From assembly GCF_004362745.1 (NCBI RefSeq), contig NZ_SNXY01000007.1, positions 186,001 through 250,000 of the forward strand: a stretch of DNA of 64,000 nucleotides. Direction: 5' to 3'. Positions 47,927 through 60,027 of this stretch are shown here, one piece after another. Under the pieces are notes generated by a model. It made no database searches. It was not told where the DNA came from and worked only from the letters and a program-made list of their open reading frames with translations. The first letter of the stretch is position 1; every line of letters starts with the position of its first letter. A program made the position numbers and the translations under genes. Source of the DNA: Oharaeibacter diazotrophicus (GTDB lineage: Bacteria; Pseudomonadota; Alphaproteobacteria; Rhizobiales; Pleomorphomonadaceae).

Positions 47927-48136
47927 GACTGCCCGGCTGCCTCGATCGGCGAGGTCGCCGGCGCTTCGGTGTGGAACCCAAGTGCGGGACGGTGGCATTC
48001 CGTTATCAGGCTTTGGCCCGGCGCGCCTCATTTTTTTCGGCGTCGGACCACTTTTTTCGGCCTCCACCCCCGGAAACGCGGGGATCTCGGCGGGGGCGCC
48101 GGAACGGGCACCCCGTCGGCAGGGGCGCCCGAACGG

Positions 48137-48171
48137 GAGACCCCGCCGGCGGCGGGCCGCGGCGGGGTCTC
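48137..48171 (-). terminator. Hairpin downstream of ftsH
   Basis: GAGACCCCGCCG (48137-48148) pairs with CGGCGGGGTCTC (48160-48171), 29 bases after the ftsH stop. There is no T-run on the minus strand, so it may be an RNA 3'-end stabiliser instead of a true intrinsic terminator. Confidence 0.45.
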
Positions 48172-48200
48172 GGGTCGTCGGACGGAAAGCGGCGCGCGAC

Positions 48201-50123
<1,923 letters not shown>

Positions 50124-50314
50124 CGTCGACCTTGGCGTCGCCCGGGGGCGGCAGTGGGAAGGGCGGCGGAGCCGGTGGGACCGGACCCGTCGCGACAGCC
50201 GGTAACATAGGTTCGCCGCCGAGCGTTGCCAACCCGACGACGGTCGCGTTCCGTACCGATCTGGCACGAAGCGACCGGCCGCCGCAACGCGCGGCAGCCC
50301 ATACCCCCGAAAGA

Positions 50315-51574
50315 CTATCGCGAAATCACTAATTCCTCGTCGCCGGCGCTCGTTCCCGCCGCGCCGAGCGGGCGGAGCACGACCGCACCCGGCGGCGGGT
50401 CCCAGCCGTCGAGCCGTGGCAGACCGGCGGCGGCGGCGCGCGGCAGGGCGGCGAGGTCGCGGCCGGCGACGACGCGCGCGCCCGGCGGCGGCGCGACGGC
50501 GACGTCGACGGCGAAGCGGCCGTCCCAGACGTGGCGGCCGGGCCGGTCGAGGGCGAGCACCGGGAAGCCGGCGCGGCCGGCCTCGGCGTAGAGCCAGACC
50601 GCACGGCGCCGGCGGGCGTCGAGCACGACGCCGGCGACGGTGCGGCGCGGCGCGGCGCCGGCGGCGAAGGCGTCCAGCCATGCCTCGAGCGGCGCGGCGC
50701 GCGGGCCGTAGTCACCGGGACGGACGGCGCGGGCGAGATCGGAGAGCAGGCGCAGGCCGACCTCGGCGGGCGCGGCGGCGAGGGCCACGGCGTCGACGGC
50801 GAAGACGCCGCCGTGATCCGTGACGGCGCCCGCCCTGAGGTCGGCGGTCGCGGCCTCGACGACCGCCGCGGCGCGGGCGAGCCGGTGCGCGGTGGCGGCG
50901 AGGCGCTCCGGCGTCAGCCCGAGCGCGGCGAGGGCCGGCAGGGTGGCGCGGATCCGCGCCCTGAGGAACCGGTCGGCGCGGTTCGAGGGATCGTCGGCGG
51001 CGACGAGCCCGGCGGCGGCGACGGTGGCGGCGAGGCGCGCCTTCGGCACAGCGAGCAGCGGGCGCAGGAAGCGGACGCCGTCGACGATCCGCTCCGGGCG
51101 CATGGCGGCGAGGCCGGCGAGGCCGGAGCCGCGGGCGAGGCGGATCAGGAAGGTCTCCGCGACGTCGTCGCGGGTGTGGGCGAGGAGCACGGCGGCGAGG
51201 CCGCGGCGGCGGGCGGCGTCGGCGAGCAGGCTGTAACGGGCGGCGCGGGCGGCGGCCTGGAGGTCGGCGGCGGGCGGGGCGCCGGCGTGGTCCCAGACGA
51301 GGATCTCGGCGGGCCGGCCGAGCCTGCCGGCGAGGGCGGCGACGGCCTCGGCCTCGGCGCGGGCGGCGGTGCGCAGGCCGTGGTCGACGGTGAGGACGTG
51401 GAGATCGGGCGGCGCGGACGTCGCGCGGGCCCAGCGGTCTGCGATCAGGAGCAGGGCGGTCGAATCGGGGCCGCCGGAAACGGCCACGCCGACGGCGGCG
51501 AGACCTTCGAGGGGGGCGAGGAGGTCGCGCGCCTCGTCGTCGCCGACCGGACGGTCCGGCGCAGCGGCGGACAT
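50315..51574 (-). CDS. tilS: tRNA(Ile)-lysidine synthetase
   Basis: A 419-residue enzyme that converts C34 of the AUA-reading tRNA-Ile to lysidine using ATP. The PP-loop SGGPDSTAL lies at residues ~34-42, [20 protein letters not shown] follows (quoted in part as [11 protein letters not shown]), and [15 protein letters not shown] is a typical later motif. The C-terminal region is very Ala/Arg-rich. It lies two bases after cpoB and 191 before ftsH, the usual order in this lineage. Confidence 0.94.
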   Translation of the reverse strand: MSAAAPDRPVGDDEARDLLAPLEGLAAVGVAVSGGPDSTALLLIADRWARATSAPPDLHVLTVDHGLRTAARAEAEAVAALAGRLGRPAEILVWDHAGAPPAADLQAAARAARYSLLADAARRRGLAAVLLAHTRDDVAETFLIRLARGSGLAGLAAMRPERIVDGVRFLRPLLAVPKARLAATVAAAGLVAADDPSNRADRFLRARIRATLPALAALGLTPERLAATAHRLARAAAVVEAATADLRAGAVTDHGGVFAVDAVALAAAPAEVGLRLLSDLARAVRPGDYGPRAAPLEAWLDAFAAGAAPRRTVAGVVLDARRRRAVWLYAEAGRAGFPVLALDRPGRHVWDGRFAVDVAVAPPPGARVVAGRDLAALPRAAAAGLPRLDGWDPPPGAVVLRPLGAAGTSAGDEELVISR

Positions 51575-51576
51575 GG

Positions 51577-52794
51577 TCAGCAGCCGGCCTTCGACTTCTG
51601 CGCGGAGACCTTGCCGAGCAGCGCCCCGGAGGCGCCGGGGAACTTCTTCTCGACCTCGCGATAGGTCGCGCAGGCCGCCTCGGTCTCGCCGAGGCCCTCC
51701 AGCGACAGGCCGAGCTTCAACAGGCTGTCGGGCGCCTTCGGGTTCTTCGGATAGTCGCGGTAGGTGGTCAGGAACGCGTCGGCGGCGTCGCGGTAGTTGC
51801 CGCGGGCGTAATAGGTCTCGCCCAGCCAGAAGCGGGCGTTGCCGGCGAGCTTGTCCCTGGGGTGGTCGGCCAGGAACCGTTTCAGGCTCTCCTCGGCGGT
51901 GGCGTAGTCGCCGGAGACGACGTAGCCGTAGGCGCGGTCGTAGGCGGCGCGGGCGTCCTCCTGGCCGTTGCCGAGCGAGGCGACGCGGACCTCGCTCTGG
52001 TCGGACGGCGGCGGCGTCGCAAGGCCGGGCGGCGGGGCGAGCGGGGCGCTCGCCACCGGCGGCGGCAGGCCGGGGGCGGGGTCGGTCGCCCCGGACACGC
52101 CGGGCAGGCCGGCGGGCGGCAGCGGCTGGCTGGATGTCCCGAGGTCGCCGCGGGCGATGGCGGAGAGGTCGAGCGGCGCACCGCCGCCGCCGGAGAAGCC
52201 GCCGTCGGCCGGCAGGTTGCCGAGGTTGGCGGGGGGCGCGCCCCAGCCCTGGCCGGAGCCGTCGGAGGGCGCGCCGCCGCCGTCGAGCGGCGGCTCGATC
52301 GAGAAGCCGGCGGCGATGTCGGCCGGCACGTCGGGGGTACCGGTGGAGAGGACGTCGCCCGAAGGCGGCGTCCCGGTTCCGAGGTCGGCGGCGGCGAAGT
52401 CGCCGGTGCCCGGCGCGGCCGGTGCCTCGGACTTCTTGCGCGGCTTGCCGCCCTTCTCGAGCTCCTGGAAGCGGAACTCGTTGTCCTCCTGCATCCGCTG
52501 CAGCAGCTGTTGGATCTGCTGGAGCGAGTAGGTCATCTCGTCGATGCGGCCGTTGAGCTGGCGCATCTGGTCCTCGAGCCGGTCGATGCGCATCGACTGC
52601 TGCGCGACGTCGGCGGAGGACTGGGCGAGCACGATGCGGCCGTCGGCGGCCGAGCCGCCCGGCACGTCGGCGGGCGGGATCGGCACCGCGCCGAAGGCGG
52701 CGGCGGCCGCGCCGGCGGAGAGCACGAGGAGGCCGGCGGCGGCGGTGAGCCGGCGGGTCGTGCGGAGGAGGCGTCCTGTCGTCTCGGCGATCAT
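51577..52794 (-). CDS. cpoB: Cell division coordinator CpoB (YbgF), Tol-Pal associated
   Basis: A 405-residue periplasmic protein. A signal peptide is followed by a short trimerising coiled-coil (RIDRLEDQMRQLNGRIDEM, about residues 70-105), a long Pro/Gly-rich linker, and three C-terminal TPR-type repeats (AYDRAYGYVVSGDYATAEE, WLGETYYARGNYRDAA). In E. coli CpoB ties Tol to peptidoglycan synthesis at the septum. The linker here is much longer than in enterobacteria. It sits between pal and tilS. Confidence 0.92.
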   Translation of the reverse strand: MIAETTGRLLRTTRRLTAAAGLLVLSAGAAAAAFGAVPIPPADVPGGSAADGRIVLAQSSADVAQQSMRIDRLEDQMRQLNGRIDEMTYSLQQIQQLLQRMQEDNEFRFQELEKGGKPRKKSEAPAAPGTGDFAAADLGTGTPPSGDVLSTGTPDVPADIAAGFSIEPPLDGGGAPSDGSGQGWGAPPANLGNLPADGGFSGGGGAPLDLSAIARGDLGTSSQPLPPAGLPGVSGATDPAPGLPPPVASAPLAPPPGLATPPPSDQSEVRVASLGNGQEDARAAYDRAYGYVVSGDYATAEESLKRFLADHPRDKLAGNARFWLGETYYARGNYRDAADAFLTTYRDYPKNPKAPDSLLKLGLSLEGLGETEAACATYREVEKKFPGASGALLGKVSAQKSKAGC

Positions 52795-52977
52795 GGGGCC
52801 TTGTCTGCTCAGGTGGGCGTCGACCGGACGCGGCTGCGCCCGGCCACCCGTTCCCTTAGCATGAACGCCGGGAGTTCGGCCGAAATTTGGCCCCCGCGCT
52901 CCGCCGCGAACGCGAAGACCCCGGCCGGGGGCGGTTCGGCCGGGGCGTCGCGGACGACGGAGGGGACGGCGCGCCGG

Positions 52978-53496
52978 TCAGCTGCCGGCGTTGTTCAGCA
53001 CCGTGACGGCGCGGCGGTTCTGGGCCCAGCAGTTCTCGGCGTCGCAGAGCGCGACCGGGCGTTCCTTGCCGTAGGACAGCGTCTTGACGCGCTGCGGGGA
53101 GACGCCGCGCGAGACGAGGTAGTCGTGGGCGGCCTTGGCGCGGCGGGCGCCGAGGGCGAGGTTGTACTCGCGGGTGCCGCGCTCGTCGGCGTGGCCCTCG
53201 ACGGTGACGGTGTAGCGCGGATACATCGCCAGCCACTGCGCCTGACGGTCGAGCGTGACGCGGGCCTGGGCGTTCACCGACGAGGAGTCGGTCTCGAAGA
53301 AGATGCGGTCGCCGACGTTGACGACGAAGTCCTGGGCGCTGCCGGGCGTGGCGGCGCCGGCACCGCCCGCACCCGGGCCGGCGAGCTGGCTGTCGAGCTC
53401 GCTCGGGCTCTTGGCGCAGCCGGCCGCCAGCATGGCGAGGCCGAGCGAGAGGGCGAGCACGCCGCGGCGGGCGAAGGAGGCGGTGTAAGTGGTCAT
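52978..53496 (-). CDS. pal: Peptidoglycan-associated lipoprotein Pal
   Basis: A 172-residue outer-membrane lipoprotein with lipobox LAAGC (lipidated Cys ~27). The OmpA-like domain holds the diaminopimelate-binding stretches TVEGHADERGTREYN and GARRAKAAHDYL. It anchors the outer membrane to peptidoglycan and is the partner of TolB. The ATG at 53496 is close to the family start. It follows tolB by 184 bases, so it may have its own promoter. Confidence 0.97.
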   Translation of the reverse strand: MTTYTASFARRGVLALSLGLAMLAAGCAKSPSELDSQLAGPGAGGAGAATPGSAQDFVVNVGDRIFFETDSSSVNAQARVTLDRQAQWLAMYPRYTVTVEGHADERGTREYNLALGARRAKAAHDYLVSRGVSPQRVKTLSYGKERPVALCDAENCWAQNRRAVTVLNNAGS

Positions 53497-53680
53497 CCCG
53501 GTTACCTCTGATACGAAAGACCGGCGGTCCCTGGGGTTCTTGGTAAAGGACCGTGGTTAACCCTGCGTCACCGGACGTGGTTAACGGATCCCTGCCGAGG
53601 TCCAGGGGCCGGCGGCCCTGGTTGTGGACGGGCCGGTCGGGCGCCGCGAAAATCCCCCGCGACGCCCGACCGGAAGAGGG
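53497..53680 (-). promoter_or_regulatory. tolB-pal spacer with hairpin and direct repeats
   Basis: An 11-base stem CCGGTCGGGCG (53633-53643) with CGCCCGACCGG (53663-53673) lies eight bases after the tolB stop. Further on, GTGGTTAAC occurs twice on the plus strand (53553-53561 and 53577-53585), a 24-base period. These may control pal separately from the tol genes; the mechanism is unknown and no clear promoter hexamers are seen. Confidence 0.4.
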
Positions 53681-55039
53681 TCAGTTGAGCAGCGGCGACC
53701 ACGCCGGGTCGGACGCGAAGGCGGGGGTGCGGATGCGCTGCTCGTTGCGGCCGGTCAGGTCGACCGACCAGAGCTGCGGGCCGCCGCCCTCGCCGCCGGT
53801 GTCGCGGAAGAACATCAACACGCGCCCGTTCGGCGCCCAGGTCGGGCCCTCGTTGTGGAAGCCCTCGGTGAGGATGCGCTCGCCCGAGCCGTCCGGCTTC
53901 ATCACGCCGATGGCGAAGCGGCCGCCCATCTGCTTGGTGAAGGCGATCAGGTCGCCGCGCGGGCTCCACACCGGGGTCGAGTAGCGGCCCTGGCCGAAGG
54001 AGATCCGCGTCGCCCCGCCGCCGCCGGCGCCCATGACGTAGAGCTGCTGGTTGCCGCCGCGGTCGGACTCGAACACGATCCGCGAGCCGTCCGGCGAATA
54101 GGACGGCGAGGTGTCGATCGCCGCCGCGTCGGTCAGGCGCGTCGTGGTGCGCGAGCGCAGGTCCATGGCGTAGATGTTGGCGTTGCCGTCCTGCTCGAGG
54201 CTCATCACCACGCGCTGGCCGTCGGGCGAGAAGCGCGGCGAGAAGGTCATGTTCGGGAAGTTGCCGACGATCTCGCGCTGGCCGGTCTCGATGTTGAGCA
54301 GGTAGACCCTGGGGTCGCCGGCGCCGAAGGACATGTAGGTGATGTCCTGGCTCGACGGAGAGAAGCGCGGCGTCAGCACGAGGTCCTTGCCGTTGGTGAG
54401 GTAGCGGACGTTGAAGCCGTCCTGGTCCATGATCGCGAGGCGCTTGACGCGGGCGCCCTTCGAGCCGCTCTCGTCGACGAAGACGACGCGGGTGTCGAAA
54501 TAGCCCTTCTCGCCGGTCAGGCGCTCGTAGATCGCGTCGGCGATGATGTGGGCGACGCGGCGCCAGTTCTCGCGGGTGGTGAAGAACTGCTGGCCGGTGA
54601 GCTGCTGGCCGGCGAAGACGTCCCACAGGCGGAAGTCGACCTGCAGGCGGCCGTCGGCGGCGCGGCTGATGCCGCCGGTGACGAGCGCCTGGGCGTTGAT
54701 GGTCGACCAGTTGGTGAAGGTCGGCATCGCCGCCGGGTTGACCTGCCGCTCGATGAAGGAGGCGGGGTCGAGCACGTTGAAGAGGCCGGAGCGCTTCAGG
54801 TCGGCCGAGACGACGCCGGCGATGTCGCGGCCGACGTCCGCGGTGTCGCCGCCGCCGACGAAGTCGGGGATCGCGATCGGCAGCGGTTCGACCGTGCCCT
54901 GGGTGACGTCGATGGTGATCTCGGCACGGGCCGGCGCGGCCGCCGTCGCGGCGAGGGCCGCGAGGACGGCGACGATGCCGGTCCGAACGCGGGCGAGAAG
55001 TCCGCCGGCCCGCGTGGGCGCTGTCGTTCGGAGGTTCAT
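53681..55039 (-). CDS. tolB: Tol-Pal system protein TolB
   Basis: A 452-residue periplasmic protein. The signal peptide ends at ARA/EI. The N-terminal domain (about 27-165) is followed by a six-bladed beta-propeller with repeated [20 protein letters not shown]-type blades that binds Pal. The ATG at 55039 starts the family sequence; the reading frame runs on over tolA and tolR to 57349 but that 1222-residue read-through is an artefact. It is 74 bases downstream of tolA. Confidence 0.97.
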   Translation of the reverse strand: MNLRTTAPTRAGGLLARVRTGIVAVLAALAATAAAPARAEITIDVTQGTVEPLPIAIPDFVGGGDTADVGRDIAGVVSADLKRSGLFNVLDPASFIERQVNPAAMPTFTNWSTINAQALVTGGISRAADGRLQVDFRLWDVFAGQQLTGQQFFTTRENWRRVAHIIADAIYERLTGEKGYFDTRVVFVDESGSKGARVKRLAIMDQDGFNVRYLTNGKDLVLTPRFSPSSQDITYMSFGAGDPRVYLLNIETGQREIVGNFPNMTFSPRFSPDGQRVVMSLEQDGNANIYAMDLRSRTTTRLTDAAAIDTSPSYSPDGSRIVFESDRGGNQQLYVMGAGGGGATRISFGQGRYSTPVWSPRGDLIAFTKQMGGRFAIGVMKPDGSGERILTEGFHNEGPTWAPNGRVLMFFRDTGGEGGGPQLWSVDLTGRNEQRIRTPAFASDPAWSPLLN

Positions 55040-55113
55040 CGGTGGGTCGTCTCCAGTGTCGTCTCGTTGATCGGGGCGAAGGTCGGCCGCACGGTGCGTC
55101 CCGCATCCGAACG

Positions 55114-56286
55114 TCAGAACATGTCCCTCGGGTCGAAGTTGATGTTGACGATCTGCCAGCTGTCGTACTTCTCCGGCGGCAGCACGTCGCCGTAGGGGGC
55201 GCAGCGGCGCACAGCGCGCAGCGCCGATTCCGCCAGCACCGTCCCGAACGGGCCGGGCGGCACCTGCTTGGCGACCGGCTCGCCGGCGAGCGAGCCGTCG
55301 GGGTTCAGCTCGATGCGCACCGGTACCACCATCGCCCCGCCGGCGTCGCCGCCGATCGGCGGGGTCCAGCAGCTCTGGATCTTGGCGCGCAGCGCCTCGA
55401 GCTCGTTCTGCGTCATCTTCGCCACCGGGCCGGTGCGCTTCTCCGAACCGAGCGAGGGATCCTTCGACGACGCCTTGGCGCCGCCGCCCGACGGGTCGAC
55501 CTTGTTGAGCAGGGCCGCCATCTCGTTGGGGTCGAACTCCTTCTCGGCCGGCTTGCTCGGCTTGTCCGGGCGCTTGTCGGACGGTTTCTTCTGGTCGCTC
55601 TTGCCGTCCGGCGCCGGCTTGGCCGGCGCGTCGTCGGCCGCGGCGACCTCGGTCGGCTTCGGCGGCCGCGGCTTGGCCGTCGGTTTCACCGCCGATGCCG
55701 GCGCGGGCTTGGCCTCCTCGGCCGGCTTCTCGGGTGCCGCCGCGAGCTCGCCGACGTCGGCGGTCGGCTTGGCCGCCTCGGCCGGCTTCTCCGGCGCCGG
55801 GGCCGGCTCCGGCGGCTTCGGTGCGGGCGGTTCCGGCGTCGGCGGCGCCGGGTCGGGCGTCGGCTCCGGCGGGGTCGGCTCGGGCGGCTTCGGTTCGGGG
55901 GGCTTCGGTTCCGGGGGCTTCGGCTCCGGCGGCTTCTCGGCCTTGGGCGGGGGAGGCGGCGGCGGGGGCGGCGTCGCCTCGGGGGCGGCCGCGGTGTCGG
56001 TCGCCTTCTCGGTGATCGGGGTGTCCTGGTCGGTCGGCGCGGCGCCGGCGCGCTGCGAGTCCGGCCGCGGCGCCGGCGTCTCGACCTTGGCCTGGCTGGC
56101 GGTATCGCGGAGCGGCGCCGTCTTGGTGCCCTCGGCGATCTGGCTGACGTCGGCGATCGGGACGAGGTCGACCGGCAGGGCGTCGATCTCCGCGACCTCG
56201 AACGGCTTCGCCGCCGGGAGCTGGAACAGCCCCCAGGCCAGAAGCAGGACGTGCCCGGCGATCGAGACGGCGAAGCCTGTGCGCAT
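55114..56286 (-). CDS. tolA: Cell envelope integrity protein TolA
   Basis: A 390-residue protein anchored by one N-terminal membrane helix (about residues 5-22). A long periplasmic rod follows that is rich in Pro, Glu and Lys, with repeated PPEPK units at about 120-150. The C-terminal ~110 residues form the TolA/TonB-like domain ([19 protein letters not shown]). In E. coli the rod is an Ala-rich helix; the PPEPK form here is more like TonB. TolA transmits force from TolQR to Pal. Confidence 0.92.
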   Translation of the reverse strand: MRTGFAVSIAGHVLLLAWGLFQLPAAKPFEVAEIDALPVDLVPIADVSQIAEGTKTAPLRDTASQAKVETPAPRPDSQRAGAAPTDQDTPITEKATDTAAAPEATPPPPPPPPPKAEKPPEPKPPEPKPPEPKPPEPTPPEPTPDPAPPTPEPPAPKPPEPAPAPEKPAEAAKPTADVGELAAAPEKPAEEAKPAPASAVKPTAKPRPPKPTEVAAADDAPAKPAPDGKSDQKKPSDKRPDKPSKPAEKEFDPNEMAALLNKVDPSGGGAKASSKDPSLGSEKRTGPVAKMTQNELEALRAKIQSCWTPPIGGDAGGAMVVPVRIELNPDGSLAGEPVAKQVPPGPFGTVLAESALRAVRRCAPYGDVLPPEKYDSWQIVNINFDPRDMF

Positions 56287-56292
56287 GTCGTC

Positions 56293-56763
56293 TCAGGGCG
56301 CCGGCGGAGGAGCCGTGCCCTGTTCCTCCACGGTGATGAGGCCGATCTTCTTGAAGCCGGCAGCCGAGATCCGCGCCATCACGCGCATGACGGTGCCGTA
56401 GTCCGCGTTCTTGTCGCCGCGCACGTAGATGCGGTCCTCGACGCCGTTCTTGGCGATGGCCTGCAGCTTCGGCACCAGCTCCTCGAGCGCGATCTCGTTG
56501 TCCTGGATGAACACCTTGCCCTCGGGGTCGACCGAGACGTTGATCGGCTCGGTCTGACCCTCGAGCGGCTTGGCGGCGGTCTCGGGCAGGTCGATCGGCA
56601 CGCCGACCGTCAGCAGCGGCGCGGCGACCATGAAGATGATCAGCAGCACCAGCATCACGTCCACGAAGGGCGTGACGTTGATCTCGCTCATGACGGCCCG
56701 GCCGCCGCGGCGGCGTCCGCGCCGTCTTCCCCCTCCGCCCGCTCCGGCGACGCCCATGCCCAT
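56293..56763 (-). CDS. tolR: Tol-Pal system protein TolR (ExbD family)
   Basis: A 156-residue protein with one membrane helix (about residues 36-56) preceded by [17 protein letters not shown], where the Asp is the proton-carrying residue. The periplasmic part ends Pro-rich. A Gly/Arg-rich N-terminus of about 24 residues is longer than usual; an internal ATG (MSEINVTP) could be the true start. It lies three bases after tolQ. Confidence 0.96.
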   Translation of the reverse strand: MGMGVAGAGGGGRRRGRRRGGRAVMSEINVTPFVDVMLVLLIIFMVAAPLLTVGVPIDLPETAAKPLEGQTEPINVSVDPEGKVFIQDNEIALEELVPKLQAIAKNGVEDRIYVRGDKNADYGTVMRVMARISAAGFKKIGLITVEEQGTAPPPAP

Positions 56764-56766
56764 CGG

Positions 56767-57552
56767 TCAGCTCCGGTCGTCGATCTGGCGGGAGAGGATG
56801 GCGGAGAACTCGTCGGCGAAGCCGTCCATCCGGCTCGCCAGCTTGCCGGCGTCGGCGGTGAACTTGTTGTAGGCCAGCACCGCCGGGATCGCCGCGGCGA
56901 GGCCCATGGCGGTGGCGAGCAGCGCCTCGGCGATGCCGGGCGCGACCACCGCGAGGTTGGTGTTCTTGGAGGCCGCGATCGCCTGGAACGACGACATGAT
57001 GCCCCACACCGTGCCGAACAGGCCGATGAAGGGGCCGGCCGAGCCGACGGTGGCGAGCACGATCAGCCGTGCCTCCAGCCGCTCGGTCTCGCGGGCGATG
57101 GTGACGTCGATCACCTTCGTGATGCGGTCGGTCAGGCCGAGGAAGGAGGTGCGGCCGGCCTCGTGGCTGCGCTTCCACTCGCGCATGGCGGCGACGAAGA
57201 CGGCGGCGAGGCCCTGGTTGGGACGGCTCGTCAGCGAGCGGTAGAGGTCCTCCAGCGACTGGCCGGACCAGAACACCTTCTCGAAGCGGTCCATCGCCCG
57301 GCGGGCGCGCGAATAGGTGATCACCTTGTCGACGATGATCGCCCAGCACCAGATCGAGGCACCGATCAGGCCGAGCATCACCATCTTGACGACGACGTGG
57401 GCCTGCATGAACAGGCTGACCAGCGACAGGTTGCCGGCGGGCTCGGCGAGGCCGGCGGTTTCGACGGCCTCGGTCGGCGCGGCCTGCGCGTAGGCGGTCG
57501 CGGGGCCGAGGATCTCGGCGTACACCGTCTGGAGGAGGTCGGCCGCGGTCAT
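56767..57552 (-). CDS. tolQ: Tol-Pal system protein TolQ (ExbB family)
   Basis: A 261-residue inner-membrane proton channel subunit with three helices; the last two carry [20 protein letters not shown] and [22 protein letters not shown], the ion-path motifs. The ATG at 57552 gives a normal N-terminus; the longer frame adds a basic non-family leader. With TolR it energises TolA for outer-membrane constriction at division. It is 228 bases from ybgC, so the tol promoter probably lies there. Confidence 0.96.
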   Translation of the reverse strand: MTAADLLQTVYAEILGPATAYAQAAPTEAVETAGLAEPAGNLSLVSLFMQAHVVVKMVMLGLIGASIWCWAIIVDKVITYSRARRAMDRFEKVFWSGQSLEDLYRSLTSRPNQGLAAVFVAAMREWKRSHEAGRTSFLGLTDRITKVIDVTIARETERLEARLIVLATVGSAGPFIGLFGTVWGIMSSFQAIAASKNTNLAVVAPGIAEALLATAMGLAAAIPAVLAYNKFTADAGKLASRMDGFADEFSAILSRQIDDRS

Positions 57553-57780
57553 GGAAAGGTGCTGCTTCCTTCTGGAGCGTTCGGCGTCGGTCCGGGTTCG
57601 GCGACCGTCGGCGCGGGCTCGCCGCACCGCAACGCCGGCCCCGAGGGCGCGCGGGTGTCCCGGGAAGCGGTGTTTCCGCCGGCTCGCGGGATCCACCTGC
57701 CCGGGAATTTTGTCGAAACCGGGACGCCGGAGCGCCCGCGGCGACCCGTCAAGTCATCGTTGGATAGGGTTAAGGAACGG

Positions 57781-58221
57781 TTATTGCGGCGCTGCAACAC
57801 CGGCGGCGAACGCGGCCGCGAGCGTGTCCGGGATCTTGCGCGGCCGGCCGGCGCCGCCGATCGCCACAACCGTCACCACCGCCTCGGCGACGACCTCGTC
57901 GCCGCGCAGGAGGCGCTGGTCGAGCACCAGCTTGGAGCGGCCGACGTCGCGCACGGCGGTGGTCACCGCCAGGAGATCGTCGAGCTTGGCCGGCCTCAGA
58001 TAGTCGATCTCCATCCGCCGCACCGCGAACAGCAGCGCGTCGGCCGCCGCCCGGTCGGCGTGGTCCGACTGGTTGACGCCGAGCGCGCGCAGGAACTCGG
58101 TCCGGCCGCGCTCGAAGAAGCGCACGTGCGAGGCATGGTAGACGATGCCGCCGGCATCGGTGTCCTCCCAGTAGACGCGGACGGGGTGGACGTGGGGGGC
58201 GGAGAGGGGTTCTGAGGTCAA
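57781..58221 (-). CDS. ybgC: Tol-Pal-associated acyl-CoA thioesterase YbgC
   Basis: A 146-residue hot-dog-fold thioesterase. VYWEDTDAGGIVYHASHVRFFERGR contains the catalytic Asp (quoted in part: EDTDAGGIVYHA). YbgC genes lead the tol-pal cluster in most Proteobacteria and act on acyl-CoA or acyl carrier protein thioesters, possibly for phospholipids. It overlaps the stop of the RelE-type toxin gene by four bases, so it may now be read from the toxin-antitoxin promoter too. Confidence 0.95.
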   Translation of the reverse strand: MTSEPLSAPHVHPVRVYWEDTDAGGIVYHASHVRFFERGRTEFLRALGVNQSDHADRAAADALLFAVRRMEIDYLRPAKLDDLLAVTTAVRDVGRSKLVLDQRLLRGDEVVAEAVVTVVAIGGAGRPRKIPDTLAAAFAAGVAAPQ

Positions 58222-58532
58222 GGCTTTTCGAGCGTGTCTGGGTCGAGAGGGGCGCGCACCGCGCGGTAGATGCGCAGGACGAGGATGGTGTTCCGATGGA
58301 CGACGTACGGAATCACGTATCCGTAGCGCGGCTCGACGAGTTCGCGCACGCCTTCCTTCACCGCGGGCCGTCCGATCGCGGGATTGTCCCGCGCGAGGAG
58401 GATCCGCCTCTCGATCGCCCGGACGACGCTGGCATATCCCTGCGGTGACCGTGGCCCGAGATACGCACGGATGTCCGCGAGGTCCTGCCGGGCCGCCGGC
58501 GCGAAGGCGACCCGCCGCGACTCACCGTCCAT
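58218..58532 (-). CDS. RelE/ParE-family toxin
   Basis: A 104-residue small basic protein. FAPAARQDLADIRAYLGPRS and VVRAIERRILLARDNPAIGRP are the two helices, and a C-terminal VVHRNTILVLRIYRAVRAP strand is typical of the RelE/ParE fold (stretches quoted in part). Members either cut mRNA on the ribosome or poison gyrase; which one cannot be told. Its start overlaps the antitoxin gene by 11 bases and its stop overlaps ybgC by four. Confidence 0.88.
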   Translation of the reverse strand: MDGESRRVAFAPAARQDLADIRAYLGPRSPQGYASVVRAIERRILLARDNPAIGRPAVKEGVRELVEPRYGYVIPYVVHRNTILVLRIYRAVRAPLDPDTLEKP

Positions 58533-58812
58533 CGAGATCCACGTCCGGCTCCGGTGGAGGGAGTTCGTCGGCGGTTCCCCAGCTGTCCATCCAGGCGAAA
58601 ATGCTCTCCGCCGAATGTGCCTTGCCCTCGGCGAGACTGGCGATGGCCTCGTCGATCAGCGCGAGTTCGTGCTCCCGGTCCCTGACGTAGAGCTCGATCG
58701 CCTCCTCGATCGCCGCGGCTGTACTCCGACCGGACGGTTCCAGGACGGCGTCGAGCCGCTGCGCGAGATCCTCGCGGAGCGTCACGTTGCGAACCCTTGC
58801 CTCGGCACCCAT
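58522..58812 (-). CDS. Ribbon-helix-helix antitoxin (ParD/CopG-like)
   Basis: A 96-residue protein. VRNVTLREDLAQRLDAVLEPSGRSTAAAIEEAI forms the beta strand and two helices of a ribbon-helix-helix DNA-binding domain (quoted in part: VTLREDLAQRLDAV). The acidic C-terminus should wrap the toxin. It starts 81 bases from the end of ruvB and overlaps the toxin gene by 11 bases. A palindrome in front of it suggests autoregulation. Confidence 0.88.
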   Translation of the reverse strand: MGAEARVRNVTLREDLAQRLDAVLEPSGRSTAAAIEEAIELYVRDREHELALIDEAIASLAEGKAHSAESIFAWMDSWGTADELPPPEPDVDLDGR

Positions 58813-58834
58813 GACCTCGTCACCTCGTCCGGAC

Positions 58835-58883
58835 GGTCTCGTGGAGACCAGTTCGAGTGTAGCGCGGAAATCGGAACAGTCGA
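58835..58883 (-). promoter_or_regulatory. Promoter and palindrome of the RHH/RelE operon
   Basis: On the minus strand TCGACT (58878-58883), a 16-base spacer and TACACT (58856-58861) form a moderate promoter. Downstream, GGTCTC-GTG-GAGACC (58835-58849) is a perfect inverted repeat, well placed as the antitoxin's operator. The promoter lies within the 81 bases between ruvB and the antitoxin. Confidence 0.5.
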
Positions 58884-58893
58884 CCCGCCCTCG

Positions 58894-59934
58894 TCACTCC
58901 TCGCCCAGCCCCAGCCCGAGCTGCGGACCCTCGGGCTGGCTCGGGACCGGCAGGCCCATGTGGCGGAAGGCGTGATGGGTGAGGACGCGGCCGCGCGGGG
59001 TGCGCTGCACGAAGCCCTTCTGGATCAGGTAGGGCTCGACGATGTCCTCGATGGCGTCGCGCGGTTCGGCGATGGCGGCGGCGATGGTCTCGATGCCGAC
59101 CGGCCCGCCCGAGAAGGAATGGGCGATGGTGGTGAGGTAACGCAGGTCGAGCGCGTCGAGGCCGATCGGATCGACGTCGAGCCGCGTCAGCGCGTCGTCG
59201 GCGACGCGGCGGTCGACCCGCTCGGCGCCGGCGACGATGGCGAAGTCGCGGACCCGGCGCAGCAGTCGGCCGGCGATGCGCGGGGTGCCGCGGGCCCGCC
59301 GGGCGATCTCGGTGGCGCCGTCGTCGGTCATGGCGATGCCGAAGATCCGGGCGCCGCGGCGTACGATCAGCTCGAGCTCGGCGGTGGTGTAGAAGTCGAG
59401 CCGGATCGGGATGCCGAAGCGGTCGCGCAGCGGCGTCGTCAGCAGGCCGAGCCGGGTGGTGGCGCCGACCAGCGTGAACTTGGCGAGGTCGATCCGGACC
59501 GAGCGCGCCGCCGGGCCCTCGCCGATGATCAGGTCGAGCTGATAGTCCTCCATCGCCGGGTAGAGGATCTCCTCCACCGCCGGGCTCATGCGGTGGATCT
59601 CGTCGATGAACAGGACGTCGCGCTCCTCGAGGTTGGTGAGGAGGGCGGCGAGGTCTCCGGCCTTGGCGATCACCGGGCCGGAGGTGGCGCGGAAGTTGAC
59701 GCCGAGTTCGCGCGCAACGATCTGCGCCAGCGTGGTCTTGCCGAGGCCGGGCGGGCCGACGAACAGCACGTGGTCGAGCGCCTCACCGCGCGCCTTGGCG
59801 GCGTCGATGAAGACCTGCAGGTTGGCCCGGGCCGCCGCCTGACCGACGAACTCGGCCAGCGCCGACGGACGGATCGAGGTCTCGACGTCGTCCTCGCGCT
59901 TCTCGGCCGAGATCAGTCGCTTTCCCGAGGTCAT
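58894..59934 (-). CDS. ruvB: Holliday junction ATP-dependent helicase RuvB
   Basis: A 346-residue AAA+ motor that drives branch migration with RuvA. Walker [10 protein letters not shown] is at about residues 58-66, Walker B LFIDEIHR follows, and the winged-helix end [13 protein letters not shown] closes it. The ATG at 59934 is the family start. In most Alphaproteobacteria ruvB follows ruvA directly; here they are split by a membrane gene and an antisense Uma2 gene. Confidence 0.97.
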   Translation of the reverse strand: MTSGKRLISAEKREDDVETSIRPSALAEFVGQAAARANLQVFIDAAKARGEALDHVLFVGPPGLGKTTLAQIVARELGVNFRATSGPVIAKAGDLAALLTNLEERDVLFIDEIHRMSPAVEEILYPAMEDYQLDLIIGEGPAARSVRIDLAKFTLVGATTRLGLLTTPLRDRFGIPIRLDFYTTAELELIVRRGARIFGIAMTDDGATEIARRARGTPRIAGRLLRRVRDFAIVAGAERVDRRVADDALTRLDVDPIGLDALDLRYLTTIAHSFSGGPVGIETIAAAIAEPRDAIEDIVEPYLIQKGFVQRTPRGRVLTHHAFRHMGLPVPSQPEGPQLGLGLGEE

Positions 59935-60027
59935 GGGGTCCCGATTCGCGGCAGATGGCCCGCTGGCCGTTCGCCTTTCGTTTTGCACGGATCGCGCCTA
60001 GGATGGAAGCCCCGGAGGTGTCGGTCG

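Noticed and set aside
53681-57349. A single 1222-residue reading frame across tolB, tolA and tolR on the minus strand
   Set aside because: Only the last 452 residues are TolB; the rest is Arg/Gly/Ala-rich shadow of tolA, tolR and tolQ, which have clear products in other frames.
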